36,150 bases of DNA, taken from positions 1 through 36,150 of the forward strand of contig JAVZCX010000005.1 in the NCBI GenBank assembly GCA_038874185.1, written 5' to 3'. The stretch comes from DTQF01 sp038874185. GTDB taxonomy: Archaea; Micrarchaeota; Micrarchaeia; CABMEP01. Of the stretch, positions 1 to 8,846 are shown one piece after another. The number at the start of each line of letters is the position of its first letter. Position 1 is the stretch's first letter. Position numbers and translations under genes: made by a program. The notes under the pieces are model-generated. The model saw only the letters and a list, made by a program, of their open reading frames with translations. It did no database searches and was not told where the DNA came from.

Positions 1-39
1 TGTTTTTTGCTTTATTTCCTGTTTTTTATCCAATTTCAC
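1..39 (-). CDS. Possible 5' end of a gene leaving the left edge
   Basis: Reading leftwards, a GGTGA ribosome-binding site (44-48) is followed by a GTG at 39 (TTG at 33 is an alternative). From there 13 codons are open and rich in Lys and Gln, up to the window edge. An AT-rich TATA-like stretch lies upstream at about 85-100. It has the same orientation as the membrane cluster and would be its next gene downstream. The fragment is too short to say what it encodes. Confidence 0.35.
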   Translation of the reverse strand, partial: MKLDKKQEIKQKT

Positions 40-111
40 TTATTCACCTTTTAAGTGTTTATTTGATTATAGATAATTATAAAAAATATATTTAAATTGT
101 TCATATGACTA

Positions 112-972
112 TTACTCAATCTTCTCATAGCTACTTAATCTCAATTCCATGCCTTCGCTTGAAATAGTTATTGGGAATGGAAGATCTGAAATTGCTATCT
201 TTGTTTCCGAAACAGAAGTTGATTGAGAAGGATAATTTGTAGGCTGTTCATATGATCTTAACAGATATTCCTTAACATTAAAGCTTCCAGCCTCTGTATT
301 CATATTCGATGTTCTATTCAAATCAATTAGGCTTTCCATGCAGATTCTTGTTGGAATGTCTGCAGGCATGCAATCTGCTGATTGAGGGTATTCCTTACCT
401 TGTACTGAAAATATATATGATGCGTTAAGACAATTAAAGTTTGAATCATAATTATAGAGCATTGTTATTTCTGAAACTGTTTGCTCGAAATCTGCTGTGG
501 ATGTGTTAGAATTATTTGATGAATTATTTGATGAAATTTCATAAAATTGGGAAAGATTCATAAAATAAGTAATTTTTCTAACATAACCGATACCGCTAGC
601 ATGGCTCTCCTTTCTTTCTGTCTTATAATCTATATAACCTATCTCAATCAAAGAGCTGTTAGTTCCATAAACATACCAATCATATCTTACATTGTACTTC
701 ACACTGTCTTTGGTAATTGGTGAATCGCATTCAGAAAGATAGGAATAATTTGATTGTTGAATAGAACTGGAAACGTTCAAATATGATGAAGACTTGACAT
801 TTTTAGAAAGAAAACTTGGTAAGATTGACAAAATATATGCGATTATAAATAATCCAACTATAATTGCAAGATAAAAGACAAAATGCCTTATGAAATCTGA
901 TTTTGCTGTATTTGCATCTTCTTTAGCTAATTTTTCTTTAATTTTTTTGCTTTTCTTTGATTTTTCATCCAT
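112..972 (-). CDS. Single-pass membrane-anchored extracytoplasmic protein, unknown family
   Basis: I do not recognise this 286-residue protein. It has a lysine-rich cytoplasmic N-terminus (1-28), one hydrophobic span at about 31-52, and about 230 polar residues likely outside the cell. These are rich in Asn, Ser and Tyr, with a dense run of N-glycosylation sequons near residues 148-156 and a few cysteines that could form disulfides. The start is supported by a GGTGAT motif 4 bases before the ATG at 972. It is the next gene after the six-paralogue array on the same strand, 74 bases away, so it is probably part of that system. Short cytoplasmic tail, one span, external domain is also the topology of VirB8-type conjugation proteins, but I see no sequence similarity, so this is only a topological analogy. 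Confidence 0.7.
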   Translation of the reverse strand: MDEKSKKSKKIKEKLAKEDANTAKSDFIRHFVFYLAIIVGLFIIAYILSILPSFLSKNVKSSSYLNVSSSIQQSNYSYLSECDSPITKDSVKYNVRYDWYVYGTNSSLIEIGYIDYKTERKESHASGIGYVRKITYFMNLSQFYEISSNNSSNNSNTSTADFEQTVSEITMLYNYDSNFNCLNASYIFSVQGKEYPQSADCMPADIPTRICMESLIDLNRTSNMNTEAGSFNVKEYLLRSYEQPTNYPSQSTSVSETKIAISDLPFPITISSEGMELRLSSYEKIE

Positions 973-1046
973 AAAATCACCATTCGATCATCACTTAATT
1001 TTTAGTAAGTAATTATCGCGAATTATCTAATCTCTAACAACTGTTG

Positions 1047-2333
1047 TCATAACATTCTAAACATTGTCCTTCCGATCTCAGATATATCAGCTCCCAAAAT
1101 GCTTGAGAGAGAACGGATAAATATGAAAGTAACTCCAAGAGAGATTAACATATAAACAAATGCCATAAATCTCATAGAATTCATGCCTGCTTGTATCTTA
1201 AGTGTAGATGCATCTAACTGCGCAAAATCCTCTGCTCCAGATGTTAATATGGATTCGGTTGCACCAATATTGACTGGACAGGATTTTTCTACCATCTCAG
1301 GGCTTAATTGAATCTGCAAATTACAACCCTCAATCTGTCTTGGCCCACCTACGTAAAGAAGAGTATAAACTAATGGATAAACAAAATAAAATCCGATTGC
1401 AATCGCCACCAATACTGCTCCTGCACCCCTTGTTGGTGGAAATGAACGCAGTATCAAACCGATTGGTAAGAAGAGTGTAAATAAAGAAGTTTCAATAAAC
1501 TTTAAAACTGCAATCTGTGCATATAAGAAAAGTGAAAGCCATGCTAACTCATTCATATTATAATCTGCCTTTGCAGCTGTGATTGCCCAAGATTTCACAA
1601 ATGCAAATGGATTTGGAAGTGGCAGACTCAGATCCTTTTTTTTACTTAGCTCAATAATGATTCCCAAATACATTGTCATTAACTTGGAATATGTTTTTGC
1701 TTTGTCATACTCTGTTTTCATTTGTTGCTTTGCACAGTCTAGCATGTTTCTCATAAACGCAAGAGATACATCAAACGGGCTTATTTGGATTTGGCCCGAT
1801 AAAGCCCCTGCTTGAACCGAACCACCAGAAGAATTAAGAACCAATGCGGCTGTAATCGTCCTAGATGTGCCCTCTAATTTTGTTAGCATGTCTGTTTCAA
1901 ATGTTTCAAAGCCAAAAAGGAATGCTATAAGAAGGGCTGATGCTAAGACCTGCATTAGTTCTGCAAATGCAATTCTCTTAAATTGATCAGATTGAAATGC
2001 ATATGCAATCATATAAAATATTGCAACGCCAAGAAATGCAATCAGCAGAACAATAGTTGAGACTACAAACCAAGGTGATAATCCACCCGCAGGTGTAGAT
2101 TTAAGAAGTGTTTTTTTACTCCAACATTCTGCACTTGTAATGCAGTCCCTGCATGTATTATTATCACAGATTTGACCCTGCGGACAATCCAAATGAGAAG
2201 TGCAGGAACGAGCGTAGATGAAATTTGAAAGAATTATTAAAAATAAAATGAATAAAACAAAATAGGAAAATCTATGCATGAACTTTGTTGCTTTTACTTC
2301 TTCCTTTTTGAATTTATTAACTGTTATTTTCAT
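1047..2333 (-). CDS. Polytopic membrane protein, paralogue A of a six-member array, with Cys-rich N-terminal segment
   Basis: This 428-residue protein has an N-terminal hydrophobic signal (about 22-42, ending IYAR), then six cysteines between residues 44 and 70 that look like a small disulfide-bonded external module. Several membrane spans follow. It shares two blocks with its neighbours: an early pair of spans (about 88-140) joined by a polar stretch with a conserved acidic residue, and a core at about 289-320 with the pattern LP-G-LR-x-TR-x-G followed by a hydrophobic run ending in YP. The C-terminus (ISEIGRTMFRML) is a variant of the family tail. Its start has a GTGAG motif before the ATG. 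The 213-base upstream gap suggests its own promoter. The family is unnamed to me; VirB6/TrbL/CedA-like channel proteins are the nearest analogy in architecture. Confidence 0.8.
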   Translation of the reverse strand: MKITVNKFKKEEVKATKFMHRFSYFVLFILFLIILSNFIYARSCTSHLDCPQGQICDNNTCRDCITSAECWSKKTLLKSTPAGGLSPWFVVSTIVLLIAFLGVAIFYMIAYAFQSDQFKRIAFAELMQVLASALLIAFLFGFETFETDMLTKLEGTSRTITAALVLNSSGGSVQAGALSGQIQISPFDVSLAFMRNMLDCAKQQMKTEYDKAKTYSKLMTMYLGIIIELSKKKDLSLPLPNPFAFVKSWAITAAKADYNMNELAWLSLFLYAQIAVLKFIETSLFTLFLPIGLILRSFPPTRGAGAVLVAIAIGFYFVYPLVYTLLYVGGPRQIEGCNLQIQLSPEMVEKSCPVNIGATESILTSGAEDFAQLDASTLKIQAGMNSMRFMAFVYMLISLGVTFIFIRSLSSILGADISEIGRTMFRML

Positions 2334-2546
2334 ACGCTCACTTATACTATGAATAATACTCTGATTATAGATTTAAATTATATTTTAAATTATATTATGA
2401 TTAAATTATATTTATGAATTTATGAATAAATACAAATTAAATTAAATATTTATGCCATTATTACACCATTATTTATATTAATATACCATCTCACACTTGT
2501 ATCATTTTGTCATCAATTTATAACCTATACTCTTCATTTGTATTGT
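2334..2546. promoter_or_regulatory. AT-rich intergenic region with three near-identical 12-13 bp direct repeats, probable promoter of paralogue A
   Basis: The 213-base gap is almost pure A+T. It contains TTTAAATTATATT at 2372-2384 and again at 2384-2396 (12-base period), and a 12-base copy at 2401-2412. On the minus strand these read as TATA-box-like elements 39-79 bases upstream of the ATG at 2333, a plausible place for an archaeal promoter. They could instead be simple AT slippage products. Confidence 0.45.
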
Positions 2547-3752
2547 TTATATCATTCTAGCCAAACCTGAGATATCAACTTCCTGTCCAAATGCACGACT
2601 CAGTTCTCTAACGATTGCTACTAAAATAATCCAATTTATTGCTGGAAGCAGAAAGACAGGCAACAATGTTTTACCTACCTCAATATAGCCTGAATTGAAC
2701 ATATCAACTGCAGTATTCAAAGAGCCTGAAAGAACCAACAGAAATGCTCCACCACCTAAGAGAGGTACAATTGTAAGCGGACCTAACGCAAGGATTGTAA
2801 CAGTTATTGATGACTCCCAATCCAACTGTGGGGGAGAAACTGGTTGTGGGGAGTTTATTATCATATAAGAAAATGAAAATAATATTGGATAAAAGAACCA
2901 CAAACCCAAAGCCAAAGCAATAAATGCTCCGCCAAGATCACGTGTGGGAGAAAAACATCTTAAGACAACTCCAACTGGTAATAAAAGATTGAGAAAATAT
3001 GTTTGAATTGAATATAAAACCACTTTATATCCGTGCAAAAGAGATATAGAAAGCATGATAAGGCTTGAAAACCAATTTAAACCACCCAAGGCAACACTTG
3101 TACCGGAAAGCAAGTTAGTGTATAACCCTATCTTTACAAAATTTCCTAGTGGAAGGAATGAAGGTGCGTTTACGGATATCCTACTTAGAGCAGATATATA
3201 CATTATAGAATTCATCATCTTTAAATATGCTGAAAGAGCAAGGGATTCTGCATAATCAAAATATTTTCCAGCAGTATCAAAAAATGATGCATCTGCAAAA
3301 CCGAATTGAGTCAGATCCACAGAACAAAATACCAATATAACACTATAAAGAACTCCAAGCATAATTGCAGTAACAAAGATTTGGATGATGTCTGTTTTAA
3401 CTCTTGCAAGCAAAGATGAAGCATCCAAAGCCTTTGCTATAAGAAACATGATAGATAATAGAGCAAATGATGCTAAAAGTCCAATCAAAGACAATGATTT
3501 CCAATTTTGTTCAACTCCAATCGGATTGCTTGTACTTTGGTTGCCGAAGTCTAATTGTAGAGCTACCTCGCAACCTTTAGGAACAGTTTGTTCTGTCGGC
3601 TGTTGTGACTGTGCAAAAATAAATGGTAATAATAAGAGTAAAAATGTAATTGCAGATGCAAATAAATGAATGTTTAATTTATAGCTGTAATTTTTTTTAT
3701 CAGACTTATTGTGATTAATTAATTTATGATAAATGAACTCTTTAATTTTCAT
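2547..3752 (-). CDS. Polytopic membrane protein, paralogue B of the six-member array
   Basis: This 401-residue protein begins with a basic stretch and a signal peptide-like segment (about 30-47, ending IFAQ). Two early spans (about 86-142) and further spans follow. The family core is at about 257-289: LLPVG, LR, SPTRDLGG, then a hydrophobic segment ending FYP. The tail (QEVDISGLARMI) is the clearest version of the conserved C-terminal signature. GGTG lies 7 bases before the ATG. A 96-base AT-rich gap separates it from paralogue C upstream. No enzymatic motif is visible. It is likely a membrane channel or scaffold subunit acting with the adjacent paralogues; that role is inference. Confidence 0.8.
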   Translation of the reverse strand: MKIKEFIYHKLINHNKSDKKNYSYKLNIHLFASAITFLLLLLPFIFAQSQQPTEQTVPKGCEVALQLDFGNQSTSNPIGVEQNWKSLSLIGLLASFALLSIMFLIAKALDASSLLARVKTDIIQIFVTAIMLGVLYSVILVFCSVDLTQFGFADASFFDTAGKYFDYAESLALSAYLKMMNSIMYISALSRISVNAPSFLPLGNFVKIGLYTNLLSGTSVALGGLNWFSSLIMLSISLLHGYKVVLYSIQTYFLNLLLPVGVVLRCFSPTRDLGGAFIALALGLWFFYPILFSFSYMIINSPQPVSPPQLDWESSITVTILALGPLTIVPLLGGGAFLLVLSGSLNTAVDMFNSGYIEVGKTLLPVFLLPAINWIILVAIVRELSRAFGQEVDISGLARMI

Positions 3753-3823
3753 CGAAACACCAAATTACATATCAAATTCATAATGTATACAGTATATATT
3801 GATTAAATATATATCTCCTTATT

Positions 3824-3859
3824 AATCATTATATCAACCTAACAATCATTATATCAACC
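3824..3859. repeat. 16-bp direct repeat overlapping the stop codon of paralogue C
   Basis: AATCATTATATCAACC occurs at 3824-3839 and again at 3844-3859 (20-base period). The second copy covers the end of the gene finishing at 3849, including its stop codon. It looks like a small duplication of the gene's 3' end just after the stop. Confidence 0.75.
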
Positions 3860-4997
3860 GCACCAATGTGCTCAGATCTATTTCTCCGCCCATCAACTCT
3901 GCAAGCCTTCTTATCACATTCAATGTTATTAAATATGCCATTAATGGAAGAACTGTTGCTTGAACTAATATAATATTTAGCATCTCAGTAGTTTTTGAAG
4001 ATGATAATTCATGCTTTAGTAGAGAAAGCAGATCCTCCGAAACCGCCCCCCGTACACCCAAGGAAATTGAATGAATAAGTACACTTAAAAAGCTAGTATC
4101 AATATCTGCTTTGCAAACGTCTGTTCCATTAAGAATATAGAAACCTATATCTTCTATAACTAAATAAAAGAATGGAAGAAAGATAGTAAATCCAAACACA
4201 ATTGCAATCAAAGCTGATCCTGCACCCCTTGTGTATGGAATTGTACGAAAGATCAGACCTAAAGGAAGCAGAACATTAAACAACCCTAATTGAAATTCTG
4301 ATGAAAGAAACACTGATTGGAGCGTAAGCTGCATCAAAACCGAACCGATAACCCCCATTGCAAGCGAACCAAATCCGATAAATCCGCCACCTGTTGGAAA
4401 GAGCGGAAAGTATTGATTATATTGACCTATCGATATAGACAAAGATGAGCTAATAGGAACTGAAAACACGCCAATGAATTTTATTAAATAAGCAGATGCC
4501 TTCTTTGTATACCCTATTAAACATGATACATAATTTAATACGTGTGCCTGAAGACTTACCCAGCTTGTTGAACTTATGCTTCTTTGGCTCTCTTGAAGTG
4601 GATTGACCCAATTTGTCTTAAGCAACGCAGGTGAAAATTTATCTAAAGTACTAAGAAGTCCTAAATAGATCATGAGAATAACCGCAGTTCCCAATACTTG
4701 AAAAAGAATCTCTTTTGATTTATTTATCAGGCTAGGATTCTCTAAAAACATTCCAAGTCCATAAAGCAATGCAACTATACTAATCATTGTCAGCATTAGA
4801 ATAACAGAGAGATTGACTAATACATCAGGAACACAAATACCATTCTTTATGTACGAGCCAAAACCGCATTGTGCTGCAAATGAAACTGGGCTGATTACAA
4901 CTAGAGATATCAAAAATAGAAGCAATGTTCCTTTTGACTTTGCTAACCTATTATCCTGATTTTTAATATTTTTAATATCAAAACCTATAATTGACAT
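3849..4997 (-). CDS. Polytopic membrane protein, paralogue C of the six-member array
   Basis: The 382-residue product has a signal peptide-like segment (about 23-42), followed by a short loop with two cysteines (44 and 55) that may be a reduced version of the Cys module in paralogue A. Early spans lie at about 60-115. The core at about 243-275 has LLPLG, FR, PYTRGAG and a hydrophobic run ending FLP. The tail is GGEIDLSTLVRLI. A strong AGGAGAT ribosome-binding site precedes the ATG, and only 17 bases separate it from paralogue D upstream, so the two are co-transcribed. The family function is unknown. The conserved TR-x-G motif sits beside a membrane span and may be a cytoplasmic loop contact. 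Confidence 0.8.
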   Translation of the reverse strand: MSIIGFDIKNIKNQDNRLAKSKGTLLLFLISLVVISPVSFAAQCGFGSYIKNGICVPDVLVNLSVILMLTMISIVALLYGLGMFLENPSLINKSKEILFQVLGTAVILMIYLGLLSTLDKFSPALLKTNWVNPLQESQRSISSTSWVSLQAHVLNYVSCLIGYTKKASAYLIKFIGVFSVPISSSLSISIGQYNQYFPLFPTGGGFIGFGSLAMGVIGSVLMQLTLQSVFLSSEFQLGLFNVLLPLGLIFRTIPYTRGAGSALIAIVFGFTIFLPFFYLVIEDIGFYILNGTDVCKADIDTSFLSVLIHSISLGVRGAVSEDLLSLLKHELSSSKTTEMLNIILVQATVLPLMAYLITLNVIRRLAELMGGEIDLSTLVRLI

Positions 4998-5014
4998 ACA
5001 AATCTCCTAATTTA

Positions 5015-6268
5015 CTAAATAATCCTCGTTAGTCCAGCAATCTCTGGATCTCCACCGATCATAGGTGAGAAGTGTCTTACAAACCCTAAGGTCACAAATA
5101 TTGCGAGAATTGGAAGTATGATTACTGATAGATATGCCCTTCCAAGTGCATCAAATAAACCTAATTTCACTAGTCTTGAACCATCATATTCACTGTATAA
5201 ATGTTCTATATTTGTAAATGACGATGTGGATCCAAGTAAAGGCCCAAAGATTGTAGCTGGATCAGATATCGAAAATGCAGTTACATCTATTTCTGGAAAT
5301 TGCGGTTCACCTAAAGTAACGGTTGACCTATCTATGCTATACCATGCTAAAACATACATCAATGGAACAAAGATGTAAATTCCAATTCCAAGAGCAATCA
5401 TAAGTCCGCCAAATTTTCTTAAAAACCAAAATGACCTTGAAACTATACCTATAACAAACAATAATCCTGAAAGAGAAGTTAGATATACTAATGCAAATTC
5501 CTGTATTTTAACTGCAGTTATTATTTTAAGATACTCTAAAAGTATTATCTCTATTATTTTGTTGTAGGAAAGATATTCTGGAAAAGCGCCGATTCCAAAT
5601 GAAAATGTAATTTGTTTTCCAAATAGAGTTACTTGGACTGAAGATCCGACTGATAATCCTTCATATAACTTCCCAACGAAATATGATTTAGAAAGCTGTT
5701 TTATAACCTGACCATATCGCTCGTATAATGAACCAAGGAAACCTCTAGCAATATAGATATGACATGGATATTCACAAGAAGGCGAACTAGTAGTTATAAG
5801 ATTCCATCTTCCTGTGCTGCTAACATAACTCCAATATTGAATGCTTCCATCTGCGGCAGTGGAAGAAAGAATGTCTTTTGCAAGTGAAGAAGCCAGACTC
5901 TCAACTATTCCAACGAAAGCAGTGAACAAAAAGAGAATTGCAATTGAAAGAACCACATTCATGGCTTCTTCCTTTGTCCATGCTTCCAGTTCACGCAATG
6001 CAAAGACCCTTGAAATCATAAATGCAATTCCCAAAAGTAAAATTACAATCAGCATTACAAAATAAGAAACAAACAGCCAATCTATATTTGTTGAAAAACC
6101 GAATACTCTTCCAACATTTGCTCCTGTCTGTGCGAATGCAACAGATGAAAGGAAAATAGATAAAGATAATACTAACAATACAAAATGAAGACTTTTGAAA
6201 CTAGCAAGATTAATGCAGATTCCGTTTTTATCCCCAGTTTTATCGTTTAATATAATAAGCCTTTTCAT
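5015..6268 (-). CDS. Polytopic membrane protein, paralogue D of the six-member array
   Basis: 417 residues. The signal peptide ends at about residue 46 (VAFAQ). Block 1 (about 66-122) contains the FMIS motif and then a polar segment LEAWTKEEA shared closely with paralogues E and F. A large external region (about 123-240) with two cysteines (165, 169) separates it from the core at about 271-302, where SR-x-FLRKFGG replaces the TR-x-G of A-C and leads into a hydrophobic run ending FVP. The tail is GGDPEIAGLTRII. Its ATG overlaps the stop of paralogue E by one base (TAATG), showing translational coupling. It looks like a channel-type membrane subunit without visible catalytic residues. Confidence 0.8.
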   Translation of the reverse strand: MKRLIILNDKTGDKNGICINLASFKSLHFVLLVLSLSIFLSSVAFAQTGANVGRVFGFSTNIDWLFVSYFVMLIVILLLGIAFMISRVFALRELEAWTKEEAMNVVLSIAILFLFTAFVGIVESLASSLAKDILSSTAADGSIQYWSYVSSTGRWNLITTSSPSCEYPCHIYIARGFLGSLYERYGQVIKQLSKSYFVGKLYEGLSVGSSVQVTLFGKQITFSFGIGAFPEYLSYNKIIEIILLEYLKIITAVKIQEFALVYLTSLSGLLFVIGIVSRSFWFLRKFGGLMIALGIGIYIFVPLMYVLAWYSIDRSTVTLGEPQFPEIDVTAFSISDPATIFGPLLGSTSSFTNIEHLYSEYDGSRLVKLGLFDALGRAYLSVIILPILAIFVTLGFVRHFSPMIGGDPEIAGLTRII

Positions 6269-7146
6269 TATTCTCCCTTTAATTCTGCGAAATCATATTT
6301 AAATATTTCACTCAATGCTCTTGCACTTGCAATTGTAATGATACTGCTCAGTGCAGGAAAGAATACTGCCTGCGGTAGAATCAAACCTATGTTTTGCATT
6401 ATCTCCCGCATCTCACTTACTTGTAAGCAAGTGGAATCAAATTCAGTACTAATTCGTGAAGTAACAAAACCCTCTGTTGATTTCTCTGCAATTATATAAG
6501 TAAGTGGAAAAACGATATAAAATGCAAACGCGATTCCAATTATATAAGCAGCTGTATCTTTCATTCCAGGTATAATGCGTAATACTATTCCTATGGGTAG
6601 TAGATACTGAAATGCTATTATTGAAATAAAGATAAGGGCGTATTGCTGAATCATAAGGCTGGCAACAAATGGTGTAAGAAGTACTGCAAAATTCTCATAA
6701 ACGTTTGCGACTTCATTGCATCCTACTAACGGTGAATAAAAAAGTGCTTCATAGTCCTTTACCTCTGCGGAATAAATTCTGATTTCCTTTGCCTTGTTAT
6801 ACAATCCTTGTGATATGTCTGCAATTTGATTGCTTACTCTACCTGCATAGTTTATTGCAGATGTGAATGGGCTCTCATCATTCGTAATTGAGCAGGAAAG
6901 CGAGCAGGTAAGGTTAGCAACAATAGCTATGATTGAAATCCAGATAACTGCAACAGAAAGATGATAGAGCTCAAGTCTTACCATTGCTTCCCAATCACGC
7001 CTATTCAAAAATCTTGAAATCATGAAACCTATAGCCAATGCTAGAAGAACGATAAATATCAGAGCACCGATTGTAGGCATCCAATTTAAGTAATCTGATG
7101 ATAAAGTGCAAGTACCTAAACATGTTGGTATTTCACTGAATGTCAT
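6268..7146 (-). CDS. Polytopic membrane protein, paralogue E, the shortest member
   Basis: At 292 residues this is the smallest member and the only one without an obvious cleaved signal peptide; a short external-looking N-terminus (1-22, two cysteines) leads straight into the first span. Block 1 (about 23-78) has FMISR followed by a WEAMVRLEL segment. The core is at about 182-214: LLPIG, LR, then PGMKDTAA, where the Arg of the TR motif has become Lys, and a hydrophobic run ending FP. The tail (KYDFAELKGE) has lost the GL-x-R-I ending. A GGAG site lies 9 bases before the ATG, and 23 bases separate it from paralogue F. It is probably the minimal core of the family. Confidence 0.8.
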   Translation of the reverse strand: MTFSEIPTCLGTCTLSSDYLNWMPTIGALIFIVLLALAIGFMISRFLNRRDWEAMVRLELYHLSVAVIWISIIAIVANLTCSLSCSITNDESPFTSAINYAGRVSNQIADISQGLYNKAKEIRIYSAEVKDYEALFYSPLVGCNEVANVYENFAVLLTPFVASLMIQQYALIFISIIAFQYLLPIGIVLRIIPGMKDTAAYIIGIAFAFYIVFPLTYIIAEKSTEGFVTSRISTEFDSTCLQVSEMREIMQNIGLILPQAVFFPALSSIITIASARALSEIFKYDFAELKGE

Positions 7147-7169
7147 GAATATTCAACTCCTTTAGCAGG

Positions 7170-8774
7170 TCATACAAGTTCCGCTACTCCAAGAATCTGC
7201 ACTTCTCCACCAATCGCAGGTGAAATAGATCTAATTCCAGTGACTACAACTATAAGAATAATAAATGGTAAGAAAATAAAGGGAACTACATATTGAAGAA
7301 TGTAAGGGAGATAGTTCAACATCATATCTACGATATAAGGTGCAAGATCTTTATTTAATGCAACATATGCGCCCAATAATGCAATGTTTGAAATAGACTG
7401 TGCAATAGCTGATACATAATTAGATATTAATGTTGCAAAGGCAGGTGTTACAGGTGGAGAGGATACTACTTCTATAGCTTGCTCTAATAATCCAGGTATA
7501 GCAACTATGCTAGGTAGAGAGATGGTTCCAATATATGGAGCTACATTTGTACCTGTGATAGTACTTATCCAAGTAATTCGTATTGCATTAAATCCAGCTT
7601 CAACCTTCTCCATCAAATCAATAGATGCTGGCTCATTGAATAATGCTTTTATGACGTCACAGATCAATATAAATATGGGTGCACAGACTGGAGCGAATAT
7701 ACCACATATTGATGAATATGACACTCCAGATGTAATACAAAATGGTATATAGCTAAATGGACCCTGTGTACCTACGTTCAAGATGCCACTTATTACTCCT
7801 ATAGCAAGATGACCTAGAAAATCAACTATTGCGTACCATTTAATTGTATTAACAAAAACATCCACCTTCCCGGGTTTGTTTATGTGAGGAATCGCTGTAT
7901 TGGGTTGAAATGCAGAATTATACATTGTTTGAAAGATAATAATTGAAAGAGGTACGAAGATATAAAGACCAATACCAAAGGCGATAAGAGTTCTACCCAT
8001 TTTTCTAGTGATTGTAAAGAAGTTTAAAAATAAACCAAATGGAATTAAGACAGGAAGTGCAATCTTCCATACAAAATTAAGAATTGCATTAGAAAAAAGA
8101 GACACTATCAGAGCAAAAAGTGAAACTGATTGAATCATACCCATATGAGAATTAAAAACATCCACACCTGCAAATGGATTGCCTATTTTCATTGTAAACA
8201 TATCTAATCCAATTACCATAAGTCTAAATTTGGTTCCTGGCTGTTCTGTATCACCGCCTTTATTATCACCTGCAATCTTAGTAACCAGATTATATTGTGG
8301 TGGTGGACCAGATAATAATCCAAGTGCATATCCCAAGCGAATAGTATCAAGATAAGCATCCATTAGTTCGTTGGCTATCGAATCCAAAAAATTAGTGGAT
8401 GCGTGCATTGGCGTATAACCTGTGACTGCAACATAGATATTATCTATTACACCCACTGCTATTAATAGTATAAGAACTAAAAATAAACTGGCAGATACTT
8501 CATATAATTCTGACTTTGCCCATGTTTCCAGTTTCGGAAGACTGAATGCCTTTCCTAACATGAAACCTATTCCTGCTAAAAGAAATCCGATCAAAGCCAC
8601 AATTCCTAGTACTGGGAGCCAGTTTGGAATGGCGATACCTAATAATCGTTCACCTTCTGAATCTGAAATCTGCGCATAAGAAATAGAAAGTAAACTGAAA
8701 AATAAAAATAGCAAAATCACATATGGCTTTATTTTTTTAAATAGACTGGGGAGGATGGTATATAAACTTAACAT
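7170..8774 (-). CDS. Polytopic membrane protein, paralogue F, the longest and first gene of the array
   Basis: 534 residues from the ATG at 8774 (a TTG lies one codon upstream). It has a signal peptide ending at about residue 34 (SYAQ). Block 1 (about 54-111) has GFMLGKAF and LETWAKSELYE. The core at about 242-276 has LIPFG, TITRKMG and a hydrophobic run ending FVP. A long extra region of about 200 residues follows, with a cysteine-rich hydrophobic stretch (about 340-375) and additional spans, before the tail GGEVQILGVAELV. It is the promoter-proximal gene of the array, facing the divergent 1057-residue gene. No ATP-binding, protease or transporter signature is visible. Confidence 0.8.
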   Translation of the reverse strand: MLSLYTILPSLFKKIKPYVILLFLFFSLLSISYAQISDSEGERLLGIAIPNWLPVLGIVALIGFLLAGIGFMLGKAFSLPKLETWAKSELYEVSASLFLVLILLIAVGVIDNIYVAVTGYTPMHASTNFLDSIANELMDAYLDTIRLGYALGLLSGPPPQYNLVTKIAGDNKGGDTEQPGTKFRLMVIGLDMFTMKIGNPFAGVDVFNSHMGMIQSVSLFALIVSLFSNAILNFVWKIALPVLIPFGLFLNFFTITRKMGRTLIAFGIGLYIFVPLSIIIFQTMYNSAFQPNTAIPHINKPGKVDVFVNTIKWYAIVDFLGHLAIGVISGILNVGTQGPFSYIPFCITSGVSYSSICGIFAPVCAPIFILICDVIKALFNEPASIDLMEKVEAGFNAIRITWISTITGTNVAPYIGTISLPSIVAIPGLLEQAIEVVSSPPVTPAFATLISNYVSAIAQSISNIALLGAYVALNKDLAPYIVDMMLNYLPYILQYVVPFIFLPFIILIVVVTGIRSISPAIGGEVQILGVAELV

Positions 8775-8846
8775 CAATTATTATTAAAAGAAAAGAATTT
8801 AAAATTAGATATATATATGTAGATAGTACAAAATAATAGGGAAAGA
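8775..8846. promoter_or_regulatory. Short divergent promoter region between the membrane array and the 1057-residue gene
   Basis: Seventy-two AT-rich bases separate two divergent starts. An alternating AT tract (about 8810-8818) is a TATA-like element that could serve the plus-strand gene, and poly-A/T stretches on the other side could serve the array. Sharing one short control region suggests co-regulation of the two transcription units. Confidence 0.5.

Noticed and set aside
1047..8774. Calling the six-gene array a type IV secretion system outright
   Set aside because: No VirB4/VirD4-type ATPase, pilin or relaxase is in the window, and resemblance to VirB6/TrbL/CedA is by topology and size only; I kept it as an unnamed family.
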